A stretch of 64,000 bases of DNA from Loktanella sp. Alg231-35 (GTDB taxonomy: Bacteria > Pseudomonadota > Alphaproteobacteria > Rhodobacterales > Rhodobacteraceae), in the NCBI RefSeq assembly GCF_900143545.1, contig NZ_FREV01000002.1, positions 18 to 64,017 on the forward strand, read 5' to 3'. Under the pieces are notes generated by a model. That model did not search any database. It was not told the DNA's origin and saw only the letters and a list, made by a program, of their open reading frames with translations. Within the stretch, counting starts at the first letter, position 1. Every line of letters begins with the position of its first letter. This document shows positions 56,107-64,000 of this stretch, one piece after another. Both the position numbers and the translations under genes were made by a program.

Positions 56107-57864
56107 ATGGCATTCAAGCCCGCCAAGTGGCCCCGCAAACTGCGTTCGCAGGAATGGTTCGGTGGTACGTCCAAGGATGCGATCTATCACCGCTCCTGGA
56201 TGAAGAACCAAGGCTTGCCTGCCGATCTGCTGGATGGCCGCCCAGTTGTGGGCATCTGCAACACTTGGTCCGAACTGACTCCTTGCAATGCCCACCTGCG
56301 TGATCTGGCCGAGAAGGTGAAATTCGGAATTTATGAAGCGGGTGGTTTTCCTGTGGAATTCCCCGTGTTTTCACCGGCTGAATCGAGCCTGAGACCTACA
56401 GCGATGATGTATCGCAACCTTTGTGCGATGGATGTAGAAGAGGCCATTCGCGGGATGTCGATGGACGGTGTTGTCTTGCTGGCTGGCTGTGACAAGACCA
56501 CGCCTGCGCTTCTGATGGGCGCCGCCTCGGTTGATCTGCCTGCGATCGTTGTCTCTGGTGGTCCAATGCTGAACGGGCAGTTCCGGGGAGAGCGTGTGGG
56601 GTCAGGCACCCATCTGTGGAAATTCTCGGAAGCGGTTCGCGCGGGTGAAATGACACCAGAGGAATTCGTCGAAGCCGAGGCGTCGATGTCGCGCTCTGCT
56701 GGCTCCTGCAACACGATGGGCACCGCCAGTACGATGGCCTCCATGGCCGAGGCGCTGGGCATGGCTTTGTCTGGCAACGCCGCAATCCCTGCTGTTGATA
56801 GCCGCCGTCGTGTTATGGCCCATATCACTGGTCGCCGCATCGTGCAGATGGTCAAGGATGACCTGAAACCGTCAGACGTGATGACCAAGGACGCGTTTGA
56901 AAACGCGATCCGCACCAATGCCGCAATCGGCGGATCGACCAACGCCGTTGTGCATCTGCTCGCCATGGCGGGTCGATTGGCCAATGTTGAATTGACGCTG
57001 GACGACTGGGACCGGCTGGGTCGCGACGTGCCAACGATTCTGAACCTGATGCCATCGGGCAAATACCTGATGGAGGAATTCTTCTATGCTGGCGGTTTGC
57101 CCGTCGTGATCAAACGGCTGGGTGAGGCGGGTCTGCTGCACAAAGATGCGCTCACCGTCTCTGGCGGGTCGATGTGGGACGAGGTCAAGCACGTCAAAAA
57201 CTGGAATGAGGACGTGATCCTGCCGGTTGAAAAGGCGCTGACCAAATCGGGCGGTATTGCTGTGCTGCGCGGTAATCTTGCCCCCGGTGGCGCGGTGCTG
57301 AAACCTTCGGCCGCAACGCCGGAATTGATGCAGCACCGGGGCCGTGCCGTGGTGTTTGAAGACATCGACGACTACAAAGCGCGCATCAATGACGACGATC
57401 TTGATATCGATGAGACCTGCGTGATGGTTCTGAAAAATTGCGGCCCGCGTGGTTATCCGGGCATGGCCGAAGTCGGGAACATGGGCCTACCGCCGAAGAT
57501 CTTGAAAAAAGGGATCACCGACATGGTGCGCATTTCTGATGCGCGCATGTCGGGAACGGCGTTTGGCACGGTTGTGCTGCATACCTCGCCCGAGGCCGCG
57601 CGTGGCGGCCCGCTCGCTGTTGTGCAATCCGGCGACATGATTGAGCTGGACGTCGAAGGTCGCCGCCTGCACTTGGATATCTCGGATGAGGAACTCACCG
57701 CACGTCTGGCGAAATGGTCGGCTGAGAATTCGGGTGCAAACCCACGGCCCGAAAGCGGTTATGCGATGCTCTACCATGACCGTGTCATGGGGGCAGACAC
57801 CGGAGCAGATTTTGATTTCCTCGTTGGGCATCGTGGCAATGCGGTTGGCAAGGAAGCGCACTGA
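56107..57864 (+). CDS. IlvD/Edd-family sugar-acid dehydratase (L-arabinonate dehydratase-like)
   Basis: A 585-residue iron-sulphur dehydratase. Cysteines at 51, 128 and 201 (GICNTW, AGCDKT, GSCNTM) match the [2Fe-2S] ligand set of rhizobial L-arabinonate dehydratase; RISDARMSGTAFG holds the catalytic serine. The adjacent sugar 1-dehydrogenase supports a sugar-acid rather than a branched-chain amino-acid role. AAGGAAG precedes the ATG. It converts an aldonate to the 2-keto-3-deoxy acid; exact sugar unknown. Confidence 0.9.
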   Translation: MAFKPAKWPRKLRSQEWFGGTSKDAIYHRSWMKNQGLPADLLDGRPVVGICNTWSELTPCNAHLRDLAEKVKFGIYEAGGFPVEFPVFSPAESSLRPTAMMYRNLCAMDVEEAIRGMSMDGVVLLAGCDKTTPALLMGAASVDLPAIVVSGGPMLNGQFRGERVGSGTHLWKFSEAVRAGEMTPEEFVEAEASMSRSAGSCNTMGTASTMASMAEALGMALSGNAAIPAVDSRRRVMAHITGRRIVQMVKDDLKPSDVMTKDAFENAIRTNAAIGGSTNAVVHLLAMAGRLANVELTLDDWDRLGRDVPTILNLMPSGKYLMEEFFYAGGLPVVIKRLGEAGLLHKDALTVSGGSMWDEVKHVKNWNEDVILPVEKALTKSGGIAVLRGNLAPGGAVLKPSAATPELMQHRGRAVVFEDIDDYKARINDDDLDIDETCVMVLKNCGPRGYPGMAEVGNMGLPPKILKKGITDMVRISDARMSGTAFGTVVLHTSPEAARGGPLAVVQSGDMIELDVEGRRLHLDISDEELTARLAKWSAENSGANPRPESGYAMLYHDRVMGADTGADFDFLVGHRGNAVGKEAH

Positions 57865-58772
57865 TGACAGCGATTTGTCTGGTGGGGATCGGCAAGATCG
57901 CCGTTGACCAACACGTGCCCGCCATTAACGGTAGCGATGATTGGGAACTGGCGGCAACGGTCAGCAGAGCTGGGACGGTGGATGGGGTGCAAGCCTTCAC
58001 CGACTTTGATCAGATGTTGGCCGAACGGCCAGACATTCCCGTTGTCTCGCTTTGTCTGCCGCCGGTGCCGCGCTATCTCTATGCGGCCAAGGCGATTGCC
58101 GCAGGGCGGCACGTCATGCTGGAGAAACCGCCCGGTGCGACAATGGCCGAGGTGCATGCGCTGGTCGGTATGGCCAAAGACGCTGGCGTGACGCTCTACA
58201 CGACCTGGCACAGCCGCATGGCCGATGGGGTCGCACCAGCCAAAGCGTGGCTGGCAGATAAGACCATCACCGGGGCGCATATCAACTGGAAAGAAGACGT
58301 GCGCCGTTGGCATCCCGGCCAGAACTGGGTCTTTGAACCCGGTGGGATGGGGGTCTTTGATCCGGGCATCAATGCGTTGTCGATCATCACCGAGATCCTG
58401 CCACAGCCGATGCATCTGCAATCGGCAGAGTTGCTGTTTCCTGAAAACTGCGACACCCCAATTGCGGCACGAATGCAGTGGTCAGGCGATGTGACGGGCG
58501 ATTTCGACTGGCGTCAGGAAGGCCCGCAAAGTTGGGACATCACGGTTGAAACAACCGCCGGACAGCTGGGGCTGATCGATGGTGGTTCGCGGCTGCAAAT
58601 CGTAGGTGCGGACGTGCTGGTTGGAGGCCTTGGCGAATACCCATCGCTTTACGCACGCATGGCAGAACTGGTGAAATCCGGGACATCCGACGTTGATCTG
58701 ATGCCGATGGTACATGTAGCGGATGCATTGACCTTGGGCAGGCGCGTCACAACCGAACCGTTCCATTTGTAG
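57864..58772 (+). CDS. Gfo/Idh/MocA-family sugar 1-dehydrogenase (galactose/arabinose type)
   Basis: A 302-residue NAD(P)-dependent dehydrogenase. N-terminal VGIGKIAVDQHVPAI is the cofactor loop; the EKPPGATMAEV segment holds the catalytic lysine. Sequence order resembles D-galactose/L-arabinose 1-dehydrogenases, which oxidise the sugar to lactone. The 1-nt overlap with the dehydratase upstream puts steps 1 and 3 of an oxidative pentose/hexose route in one transcript. No lactonase or keto-deoxy-acid enzyme is present in the window. Confidence 0.88.
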   Translation: MTAICLVGIGKIAVDQHVPAINGSDDWELAATVSRAGTVDGVQAFTDFDQMLAERPDIPVVSLCLPPVPRYLYAAKAIAAGRHVMLEKPPGATMAEVHALVGMAKDAGVTLYTTWHSRMADGVAPAKAWLADKTITGAHINWKEDVRRWHPGQNWVFEPGGMGVFDPGINALSIITEILPQPMHLQSAELLFPENCDTPIAARMQWSGDVTGDFDWRQEGPQSWDITVETTAGQLGLIDGGSRLQIVGADVLVGGLGEYPSLYARMAELVKSGTSDVDLMPMVHVADALTLGRRVTTEPFHL

Positions 58773-58795
58773 GCTAAGCCCTTCATTCTTTTGTT

Positions 58796-58817
58796 CAAAA
58801 ATATCTCCGCCGGAGGC
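58796..58817. repeat. Short CTCCG-C-CGGAG palindromic intergenic element
   Basis: A small perfect palindrome (58805-58815) preceded by TTCAAAAATAT. On the minus strand it reads as a GC stem followed by ATATTTTTG. From memory, this CTCCGGCGGAG-ATATTTTT type is common after genes in Rhodobacteraceae, where it probably acts as a terminator. Here it lies after the sugar dehydrogenase gene in reverse orientation. Confidence 0.5.
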
Positions 58818-58868
58818 TCCAATGCCTTGCGTCGGGCGCGAAGCCTTGCCTTTCACGCATTGCTAAAA

Positions 58869-58886
58869 ATTTACCATTTGATAAAA
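58869..58886. promoter_or_regulatory. Degenerate RutR-type operator upstream of preT
   Basis: ATTTACCATTTGATAAAA matches 12 of 16 defined positions of the RutR palindrome TTTGACCA-NN-TGGTCAAA. It lies 50 bp before the preT start. Its weaker match than the site at 62652 suggests lower affinity. Regulation by uracil/RutR is inference from that shared pattern. Confidence 0.55.
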
Positions 58887-58935
58887 AATGAAACTGTGGC
58901 AGGCTGTAGGTGACAAGCCACGACAGGAAGCAGCC

Positions 58936-60270
58936 ATGTCCACACCCATGACGCCCGGCATCGCCAAGGCACGTTTGCCCACCGAAACATTGGCCGAGAA
59001 TTTCGACGATCTGCATGCGGCCTTTGCCCCGCATGAGGCCGCCGTTGCCGCCGACCGCTGCTACTTTTGCCATGATGCGCCCTGTGTGACAGCCTGCCCC
59101 ACGGACATCGATATTCCGCTGTTTATCCGCCAGATCAGCACCGGCACGCCCGAGGCGGCGGCCAAAACAATCTTTGATCAGAACATCCTTGGCGGCATGT
59201 GCGCCCGCGTGTGTCCGACCGAAGATCTGTGCGAGCAAGCCTGTGTGCGTGAGATGGCCGAAGGCAAACCGGTTGAGATTGGCCGCTTGCAGCGCCATGC
59301 AACCGACACCCTGATGGCGAAGCAAAGCCACCCCTACGAGCGAGCGCCCGAGACCGGCAAGAAGGTTGCCGTTGTTGGTGCTGGGCCAGCGGGCCTCGCC
59401 TGCGCGCATCGTTTGGCGATGCACGGCCACGAGGTGACGGTATACGATGCTGAGGCGAAAGCTGGCGGTCTGAATGAATTTGGCATCGCCGCCTACAAGT
59501 CTACCGATGATTTCGCGGCGCGCGAGGTTGATTGGCTGATGGGCATTGGCGGCATCACCATCAAGACTGGTATGCGGTTGGGCGACGACCTTAAGATGGA
59601 TGATTTGGTTGGTTGCTTTCCGGCCGTTTTCTTGGCCGTTGGGTTGGGTGGTGTGAACGCGCTGCGCAACGATGGCGAAGACAAGGAAGGCGTGCGCGAT
59701 GCGGTCGCATTCATAAAAGAGCTACGGCAAGCTAGCGATTTAGCTGCGTTGCCCGTTGGTCGTGATGTTGTCGTTATTGGCGGCGGCATGACCGCAGTAG
59801 ACGTCGCTGTGCAATCTAAGCTGTTGGGCGCACAGAACGTCACCATCGCCTATCGCCGTGGCCGCGACCGGATGAGCGCGAGCGGTTACGAACAAGACCT
59901 CGCCGCCTCAAAAGGGGTCCGCCTGATGTTCAACGCCCAACTTGTTGCCATTCATGGCAACGGTGCAGTGCGCGAGATTGAATTGGAGTATACTGCTGAC
60001 GATGGCAGCGGTCTGAAAGGCACTGGTGAAACTATCCGCTTGGCTGCGGACCAAGTGTTCAAAGCCATTGGCCAGACGTTGACGACCGATGGTGATCTAG
60101 AGCTCGAAGGGTCCAAAATTGCGGTGACGGGCGCTGGTCGGACAAGCCTTGCCGGCGTGTGGGCCGGTGGGGATTGCGCCAGTGGCGGCGACGACTTGAC
60201 TGTGACTGCGGTGGCTGAAGGCCGCGACGCGGCGATGGATATTCATGCAACCTTGATGGAGGGCGCGTAA
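58936..60270 (+). CDS. preT: NAD-dependent dihydropyrimidine dehydrogenase subunit PreT
   Basis: A 444-residue FAD/Fe-S subunit. N-terminal cysteines CYFCHDAPCVTACPTDIDIP and GGMCARVCPTEDLCEQACV bind clusters. Flavin/NAD motifs are VVGAGPAGLACAHRLA and VVIGGGMTAVDVAVQ. With PreA it reduces uracil/thymine to dihydropyrimidines using NADH (first step of reductive degradation). Start is ATG 58936 (MSTPMTPGIAK), with GGAAG upstream; an ATG at 58888 would add an atypical leader. 2-nt gap to preA. Confidence 0.94.
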   Translation: MSTPMTPGIAKARLPTETLAENFDDLHAAFAPHEAAVAADRCYFCHDAPCVTACPTDIDIPLFIRQISTGTPEAAAKTIFDQNILGGMCARVCPTEDLCEQACVREMAEGKPVEIGRLQRHATDTLMAKQSHPYERAPETGKKVAVVGAGPAGLACAHRLAMHGHEVTVYDAEAKAGGLNEFGIAAYKSTDDFAAREVDWLMGIGGITIKTGMRLGDDLKMDDLVGCFPAVFLAVGLGGVNALRNDGEDKEGVRDAVAFIKELRQASDLAALPVGRDVVVIGGGMTAVDVAVQSKLLGAQNVTIAYRRGRDRMSASGYEQDLAASKGVRLMFNAQLVAIHGNGAVREIELEYTADDGSGLKGTGETIRLAADQVFKAIGQTLTTDGDLELEGSKIAVTGAGRTSLAGVWAGGDCASGGDDLTVTAVAEGRDAAMDIHATLMEGA

Positions 60271-60272
60271 CA

Positions 60273-61577
60273 ATGGCTGATCTGACGACTGACTTTCTGG
60301 GGATCAAATCCCCCAATCCGTTCTGGCTGGCTTCGGCCCCTCCAACGGACAAAGAATACAACGTCCGTCGCGCGTTTGAGGCGGGATGGGGCGGTGTCGT
60401 TTGGAAAACACTGGGCGCCGAAGGGCCACCAGTCGTCAACGTCAATGGTCCGCGCTATGGCGCGATTTACGGCGCGGATCGGCGGCTACTGGGCCTCAAC
60501 AATATTGAATTGATCACAGATCGCCCGCTGGAAACAAACCTCGAAGAAATTACCCGTGTGAAGGCCGATTATCCGGATCGCGCGATGATCGTTTCGATCA
60601 TGGTGCCTTGTGAAGAACAGGCATGGAAAGACATCCTCCCCCGCGTGGCAGCCACTGGTGCAGACGGGATTGAGCTGAACTTTGGCTGCCCGCATGGGAT
60701 GAGCGAGCGGGGTATGGGTGCCGCCGTGGGCCAAGTGCCCGAGTACATCGAAATGGTGACGCGCTGGTGCAAGCAGTATTACGATAAGCCGGTGATTGTG
60801 AAGCTGACGCCGAATATCACTGACGTGCGTAAACCTGCCGCTGCCGCAAAGCGCGGCGGGGCGGATGCCGTGAGCCTGATTAACACGATCAATTCGATCA
60901 CGTCCGTGAACCTCGACACCATGTCACCCGAGCCGTCGATTGACGGCAAAGGCAGTCACGGTGGCTATTGCGGCCCTGCTGTGAAACCCATCGCGATGTC
61001 GATGGTGTCCGAAATTGCGCGCGATTCCGAAACGCATGGCCTGCCGATCAGCGGGATCGGTGGTGTCACAACGTGGCGCGACGCCGCAGAGTTCATCAGC
61101 CTTGGTTGCGGCAATGTGCAGGTCTGCACGGCAGTCATGACCTATGGCTTCAAGATTGTGCAAGAGATGATCAGCGGGCTGTCGCAGTGGATGGATGAGA
61201 AGGGCTACACGTCGGTCGAAGAGGTGGTCGGTCGCGCCGTCCCCAACGTCACTGATTGGCAGTATCTGAACCTGAACTACATCGCCAAGGCCAAGATTAG
61301 TCAGGATGATTGCATCAAATGCGGGCGCTGCTATGCAGCCTGTGAAGACACCAGCCATCAGGCGATTGCGATGTCAGAGGATCGCACTTTCAGCGTGATT
61401 GATGAAGAATGTGTGGCCTGCAACCTTTGCGTTGATGTCTGTCCTGTCGAGAACTGTATCACGATGGAAGCTATGGTGCCGGGTGAGGTTGATCCGCGGA
61501 CGGGTAAGGTCGTTGAAAAAGACTATGCCAACTGGACGACGCACCCGAATAATCCGGGGGCCGTCGCTGCGGAGTGA
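60273..61577 (+). CDS. preA: NAD-dependent dihydropyrimidine dehydrogenase subunit PreA
   Basis: A 434-residue subunit with a dihydroorotate-dehydrogenase-like FMN barrel (LNFGCPHGMSERGMG; catalytic region) and a C-terminal ferredoxin domain with two 4Fe-4S motifs, CIKCGRCYAAC and CVACNLCVDVCPVENC. Together with PreT it makes dihydrouracil. Length matches E. coli PreA (411) plus a short extension. Two palindromes follow its stop. Confidence 0.95.
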   Translation: MADLTTDFLGIKSPNPFWLASAPPTDKEYNVRRAFEAGWGGVVWKTLGAEGPPVVNVNGPRYGAIYGADRRLLGLNNIELITDRPLETNLEEITRVKADYPDRAMIVSIMVPCEEQAWKDILPRVAATGADGIELNFGCPHGMSERGMGAAVGQVPEYIEMVTRWCKQYYDKPVIVKLTPNITDVRKPAAAAKRGGADAVSLINTINSITSVNLDTMSPEPSIDGKGSHGGYCGPAVKPIAMSMVSEIARDSETHGLPISGIGGVTTWRDAAEFISLGCGNVQVCTAVMTYGFKIVQEMISGLSQWMDEKGYTSVEEVVGRAVPNVTDWQYLNLNYIAKAKISQDDCIKCGRCYAACEDTSHQAIAMSEDRTFSVIDEECVACNLCVDVCPVENCITMEAMVPGEVDPRTGKVVEKDYANWTTHPNNPGAVAAE

Positions 61578-61582
61578 GGAGC

Positions 61583-61605
61583 AAGAATTTTTGTCAAAAA
61601 TTCTT
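61583..61605. terminator. Hairpin after preA
   Basis: Perfect 10-bp arms AAGAATTTTT / AAAAATTCTT around loop GTC, 6 nt after the preA stop. AT-rich, so weaker than a GC hairpin. From memory this AAGAATTTTTG... pattern recurs in roseobacter intergenic DNA and may belong to a repeat family. Confidence 0.5.
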
Positions 61606-61614
61606 GGGACCGGT

Positions 61615-61642
61615 GCAATAATCTTCGTACGAAGATTATTGC
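61615..61642. repeat. Perfect 28-bp palindrome downstream of preA
   Basis: Half-site GCAATAATCTTCGT is followed directly by its exact reverse complement (centre at 61628/61629), with no loop. It falls between preA and the small minus-strand gene, next to the AAGAATTTTT hairpin. A perfect palindrome this long is unlikely by chance; it could be a cruciform-forming repeat, a bidirectional terminator or a dimer-protein site. Confidence 0.65.
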
Positions 61643-61644
61643 GT

Positions 61645-61890
61645 TCAGGTGTGAACGATCATCTTGCCCGCATTGCAGATGACAATGAATTGCCCACCGC
61701 ATTCCACCAGGTGAAAGCCGCGGCGGCTGACCTCTGAAACGAACGCTGGGCGACCAATTTCGCGCTCCACGTCACGCACGACCCGGCGCACAATGCCACC
61801 GGTCCGGGCGGCCTTGGCATCAAAGATGCGAGCGCACCAGCTTGGGTTGGTTTTGGGGTGCCGGACGGTGGCGGTGTGGACGATTTGCAT
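61645..61890 (-). CDS. Small conserved protein, function unknown
   Basis: An 81-residue protein: MQIVHTATVRHPKTNPSW..., then RRVVRDVEREIGRPAFVSEV and the hydrophobic-aromatic GFHLVECGGQFIVICNAG. From memory, similar small proteins occur in many Rhodobacteraceae (sometimes mislabelled as phosphoribosylanthranilate isomerase). No known enzyme motif. It follows rutR by 33 nt on the same strand. Confidence 0.7.
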   Translation of the reverse strand: MQIVHTATVRHPKTNPSWCARIFDAKAARTGGIVRRVVRDVEREIGRPAFVSEVSRRGFHLVECGGQFIVICNAGKMIVHT

Positions 61891-61923
61891 AACTCAACGT
61901 CCGACAGCTTGGTAAAGAACTGT

Positions 61924-62526
61924 TTAAGGCCGTAGCAGTTTTTCATAGAGCGACTCAAGAAATACCGCTGCGCCATCGTATGGCGCCTTATCGCCAAGAA
62001 CTGCACGGACCTGCACGTCAAAATCAGCGTAATGTTGGGTCAGCGCCCAGATTGAGAAAATCAGGTGATGTGGGTCGATCTTGGCGATTTTTCCTGCGTC
62101 TGCCCAAGCCTGAATGATGGCCGCTTTTTCATCGACCAGCTCCTTGAGATCACTCTGCAAAATGCGTTCAATCCGAGGCGCACCTTGCAGAATTTCATTG
62201 GCAAAGAGGCGACTTTCACGGGGAAAGTCCCGGCTCATTGCCAGTTTGCGCTGGGCGTAGCCCATGATTTCGGCAATCGGATCACCTGACCCGTCCAGAG
62301 CTTTCAATGGGTCAAGCCAGGTATCCAGCAACCGTTCGAGCAGGGCTGCGTGGATCGCCTCTTTTGATGGAAAATAATAAAGCAGGTTCGGCTTTGAAAG
62401 ACCGGCTGTTTCAGCGATTTGATCCAGCGTCGTGCCGCGAAACCCGAATTGCGAAAAAACATCCAACCCGGCGGACAGGATTGCAGCACGGTTGCGTTGC
62501 TGGATACGGGTGGGCGGTTTGGTCAT
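61924..62526 (-). CDS. rutR: TetR-family pyrimidine-responsive regulator RutR
   Basis: A 200-residue repressor. The N-terminal helix-turn-helix TTLDQIAETAGLSKPNLLYY and FPSKEAIHAALLER are close to E. coli RutR, which binds TTGACCA-NN-TGGTCAA and releases it with uracil. Exactly that sequence lies at 62652-62669, before the carbamoylase. C-terminal ligand domain is full length. Divergent from the carbamoylase, so RutR may also control itself. Confidence 0.92.
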   Translation of the reverse strand: MTKPPTRIQQRNRAAILSAGLDVFSQFGFRGTTLDQIAETAGLSKPNLLYYFPSKEAIHAALLERLLDTWLDPLKALDGSGDPIAEIMGYAQRKLAMSRDFPRESRLFANEILQGAPRIERILQSDLKELVDEKAAIIQAWADAGKIAKIDPHHLIFSIWALTQHYADFDVQVRAVLGDKAPYDGAAVFLESLYEKLLRP

Positions 62527-62651
62527 GCTGATCCTTCGCTGGAAATCCGGGCGTAATTTAGGCGTGCGCGCCCTGTATTGCCAGTTTTACCGACATCCGC
62601 CCGATATCGGCGCGGAAAGCTTGACTGGTGCTTTCCCTCTGTTAGCCTTGT

Positions 62652-62669
62652 TTTGACCATTTGGTCAAA
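62652..62669. promoter_or_regulatory. Perfect RutR operator TTTGACCA-TT-TGGTCAAA
   Basis: An 18-bp perfect palindrome, identical in its core to the E. coli RutR consensus. It ends 20 bp before the carbamoylase ATG, in the rutR-carbamoylase divergent gap, so binding could block transcription of that gene and possibly of rutR. Confidence 0.85.
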
Positions 62670-62689
62670 TGCAAGCGAAGGAGCCACCC

Positions 62690-63940
62690 ATGCCAGCCCC
62701 AGGAGAGAACCTGCGTATCAACGGTGAACGGCTGTGGGACAGCCTGATGGAAATGGCCAAGATCGGACCGGGCGTTGCGGGCGGGAACAACCGTCAAACT
62801 TTGACCGATGAAGACAGTGAAGGCCGCCATTTGTTCCAGAAATGGTGCGAGGCGGCGGGCTGCACCATGGGTGTCGATGAGATCGGCAATATGTTTGCCA
62901 GACGTGAAGGAACGGACCCGAATGCGTTGCCGGTTTATGTGGGCTCGCATCTGGACACGCAGCCCACGGGTGGCAAATATGACGGTGTGCTGGGTGTGCT
63001 GGGTGGCCTGGAAATTCTGCGCACCCTCAATGACTTGGATATCAAGACTAAGCATCCGATTGTCGTGACAAACTGGACCAATGAGGAAGGCACACGTTAC
63101 GCCCCCGCCATGCTCGCCTCTGGCGTTTTTGCGGGCAAACATACGCTTGATTGGGCCAATGATCGCGTTGATGCGGATGGCAAACGCTTTGGCGATGAGC
63201 TGGAGCGGATTGGCTGGAAGGGCGAAGAGAAAGTAGGGAACCGCAAGATGCATGCGTTCTTTGAACTGCACATCGAACAGGGACCGATTTTGGAGGCTGA
63301 GGGCAAGGACATCGGCGTGGTCACCCACGGCCAAGGCCTGCGCTGGATCGAATGCACAGTGACTGGCAAGGAAAGCCACACCGGATCAACCCCGATGCAT
63401 ATGCGCAAGAATGCGGGCCGTGGTTTGGCGCTGGTGACTGAACTGGTGCATGAGATTGCGATGAAGAACCAGCCTAACGCGGTCGGGGCGATCGGACATA
63501 TCGATGTCTACCCCAACAGCCGCAACATCATCCCCGGTAAGGTCGTCTTTACCGTCGATATGCGCACGCATCTGCTGGACAAGCTGAACGCTATGGTGGC
63601 GGATCTGATGGAGCGCGCGCCGAAGTTATGTGAGGAAATAGAGGTAACGTTTGAAGCCGAGATTGTGGGTCAGTTCGACCCGCCGGCGTTTGACGAAACC
63701 TGCGTGAAGGCCGTGCGCAATGCGGCAAAGCGGTTGGGGTATTCCCATATGGATATCGTATCGGGTGCGGGCCATGACGCTTGCTGGATTAACGATATCT
63801 ATCCGACCGCGATGGTGATGTGTCCTTGCGTGGACGGGTTAAGCCACAATGAGGCGGAGGAGATATCGCCAGAATGGGCGGCGGCAGGCACGGATGTGCT
63901 GTTTCATGCGGTTGTTGAGACGGCGGAGATTGTGGGGTGA
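62690..63940 (+). CDS. Zn-dependent carbamoylase / beta-ureidopropionase-like hydrolase (hydantoinase/carbamoylase family)
   Basis: A 416-residue M20-type metallohydrolase. Metal ligands include H87 and D98 (GSHLDTQPTGGKYDG), E132/E133 (TNEEGTRYAP), and a His in ELHIEQGP; the DLDIKTKHPI pattern is also typical. It should cleave N-carbamoyl-beta-amino acids, the third step of reductive pyrimidine degradation. Start is ATG 62690 with AAGGAG upstream. The dihydropyrimidinase that should precede it in the pathway is not in the window. The RutR operator lies just upstream. Confidence 0.93.
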   Translation: MPAPGENLRINGERLWDSLMEMAKIGPGVAGGNNRQTLTDEDSEGRHLFQKWCEAAGCTMGVDEIGNMFARREGTDPNALPVYVGSHLDTQPTGGKYDGVLGVLGGLEILRTLNDLDIKTKHPIVVTNWTNEEGTRYAPAMLASGVFAGKHTLDWANDRVDADGKRFGDELERIGWKGEEKVGNRKMHAFFELHIEQGPILEAEGKDIGVVTHGQGLRWIECTVTGKESHTGSTPMHMRKNAGRGLALVTELVHEIAMKNQPNAVGAIGHIDVYPNSRNIIPGKVVFTVDMRTHLLDKLNAMVADLMERAPKLCEEIEVTFEAEIVGQFDPPAFDETCVKAVRNAAKRLGYSHMDIVSGAGHDACWINDIYPTAMVMCPCVDGLSHNEAEEISPEWAAAGTDVLFHAVVETAEIVG

Positions 63941-63962
63941 ATATGCCCCCCCAGAATACCCG

Positions 63963-63981
63963 CCCCGGACTTGATCCGGGG
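63963..63981. repeat. CCCCGGA-CTTGA-TCCGGGG hairpin at right edge
   Basis: Perfect 7-bp GC arms with a 5-nt loop, 22 nt after the carbamoylase stop. From memory, CCCCGGA...TCCGGGG is a very common dispersed alphaproteobacterial intergenic element. It may serve as a terminator here; the window ends 19 nt later. Confidence 0.55.
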
Positions 63982-64000
63982 CCTCTGCCTGCCATTGATG

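Noticed and set aside
1..64000. Search for CRISPR arrays, tRNA/rRNA genes, transposases and integrases
   Set aside because: No regularly spaced repeats, cloverleaf-like clusters, rRNA-like stretches or mobile-element enzymes were noticed; short tRNA genes cannot be fully excluded by reading alone.

Overview
The window reads as a chromosomal segment of a marine alphaproteobacterium, most likely of the Rhodobacteraceae (Roseobacter group). This rests on gene content: COQ9 and a UbiH-type hydroxylase for ubiquinone, the YcjX/YcjF pair, TamA/TamB, RutR-controlled PreT/PreA pyrimidine catabolism, an Opp-type peptide transporter, a sterol-desaturase-family hydroxylase, a bacterial voltage-gated sodium channel and a methanethiol oxidase. 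G+C is moderately high and genes are packed with many 1-4 nt overlaps. I see no rRNA, tRNA, CRISPR array, transposase or integrase.

Layout. 1-8631 (all minus) is the most accessory-looking part: a cyclase/AAA regulatory protein cut by the left edge, a FAD oxidoreductase fused to an acetoacetate-decarboxylase-like domain, an unrecognised 323-residue protein, a phage-tail-collar-type protein and an acyl-CoA synthetase. 8632-9443 is gene-poor and holds a possible gene remnant. 9444-21571 carries a two-component system, ycjX/ycjF, truA, tamA/tamB and an orphan. 21630-27173 is an oppABCDF operon with a strong hairpin after oppA. 27451-32841 is housekeeping: dapB, rbfA, a phosphodiester glycosidase, NUDIX and SGNH hydrolases, YbbN/CnoX, a LON-domain protein and a Trm112-like protein. 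33079-34907 holds a three-gene set of unknown proteins, two of them apparently paralogous, plus an NTF2-like protein. 34913-45709 carries a UbiH-like hydroxylase, an amidase, a frameshifted DUF3885 gene, an aminotransferase, ftsK, an MFS exporter and cpdB. 45877-52951 carries rpsU, COQ9, a quinone oxidoreductase, a sterol-desaturase-like protein, DUF6065, methanethiol oxidase with a membrane partner, and the sodium channel. 53088-58772 ends in a sugar-acid cluster (IlvD/Edd dehydratase and sugar 1-dehydrogenase). 58936-63940 is the reductive pyrimidine pathway (preT, preA, rutR, carbamoylase), with a perfect 18-bp RutR-type operator before the carbamoylase and a weaker one before preT.

The best candidates for something undescribed are the 2100-8631 cluster (a possible small biosynthetic locus around a fused redox/decarboxylase-like enzyme), the 33079-34500 trio, and the mtoX-membrane protein pair at 49967-52033. 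Calls come from reading the translations and recalling families; no database search was run.
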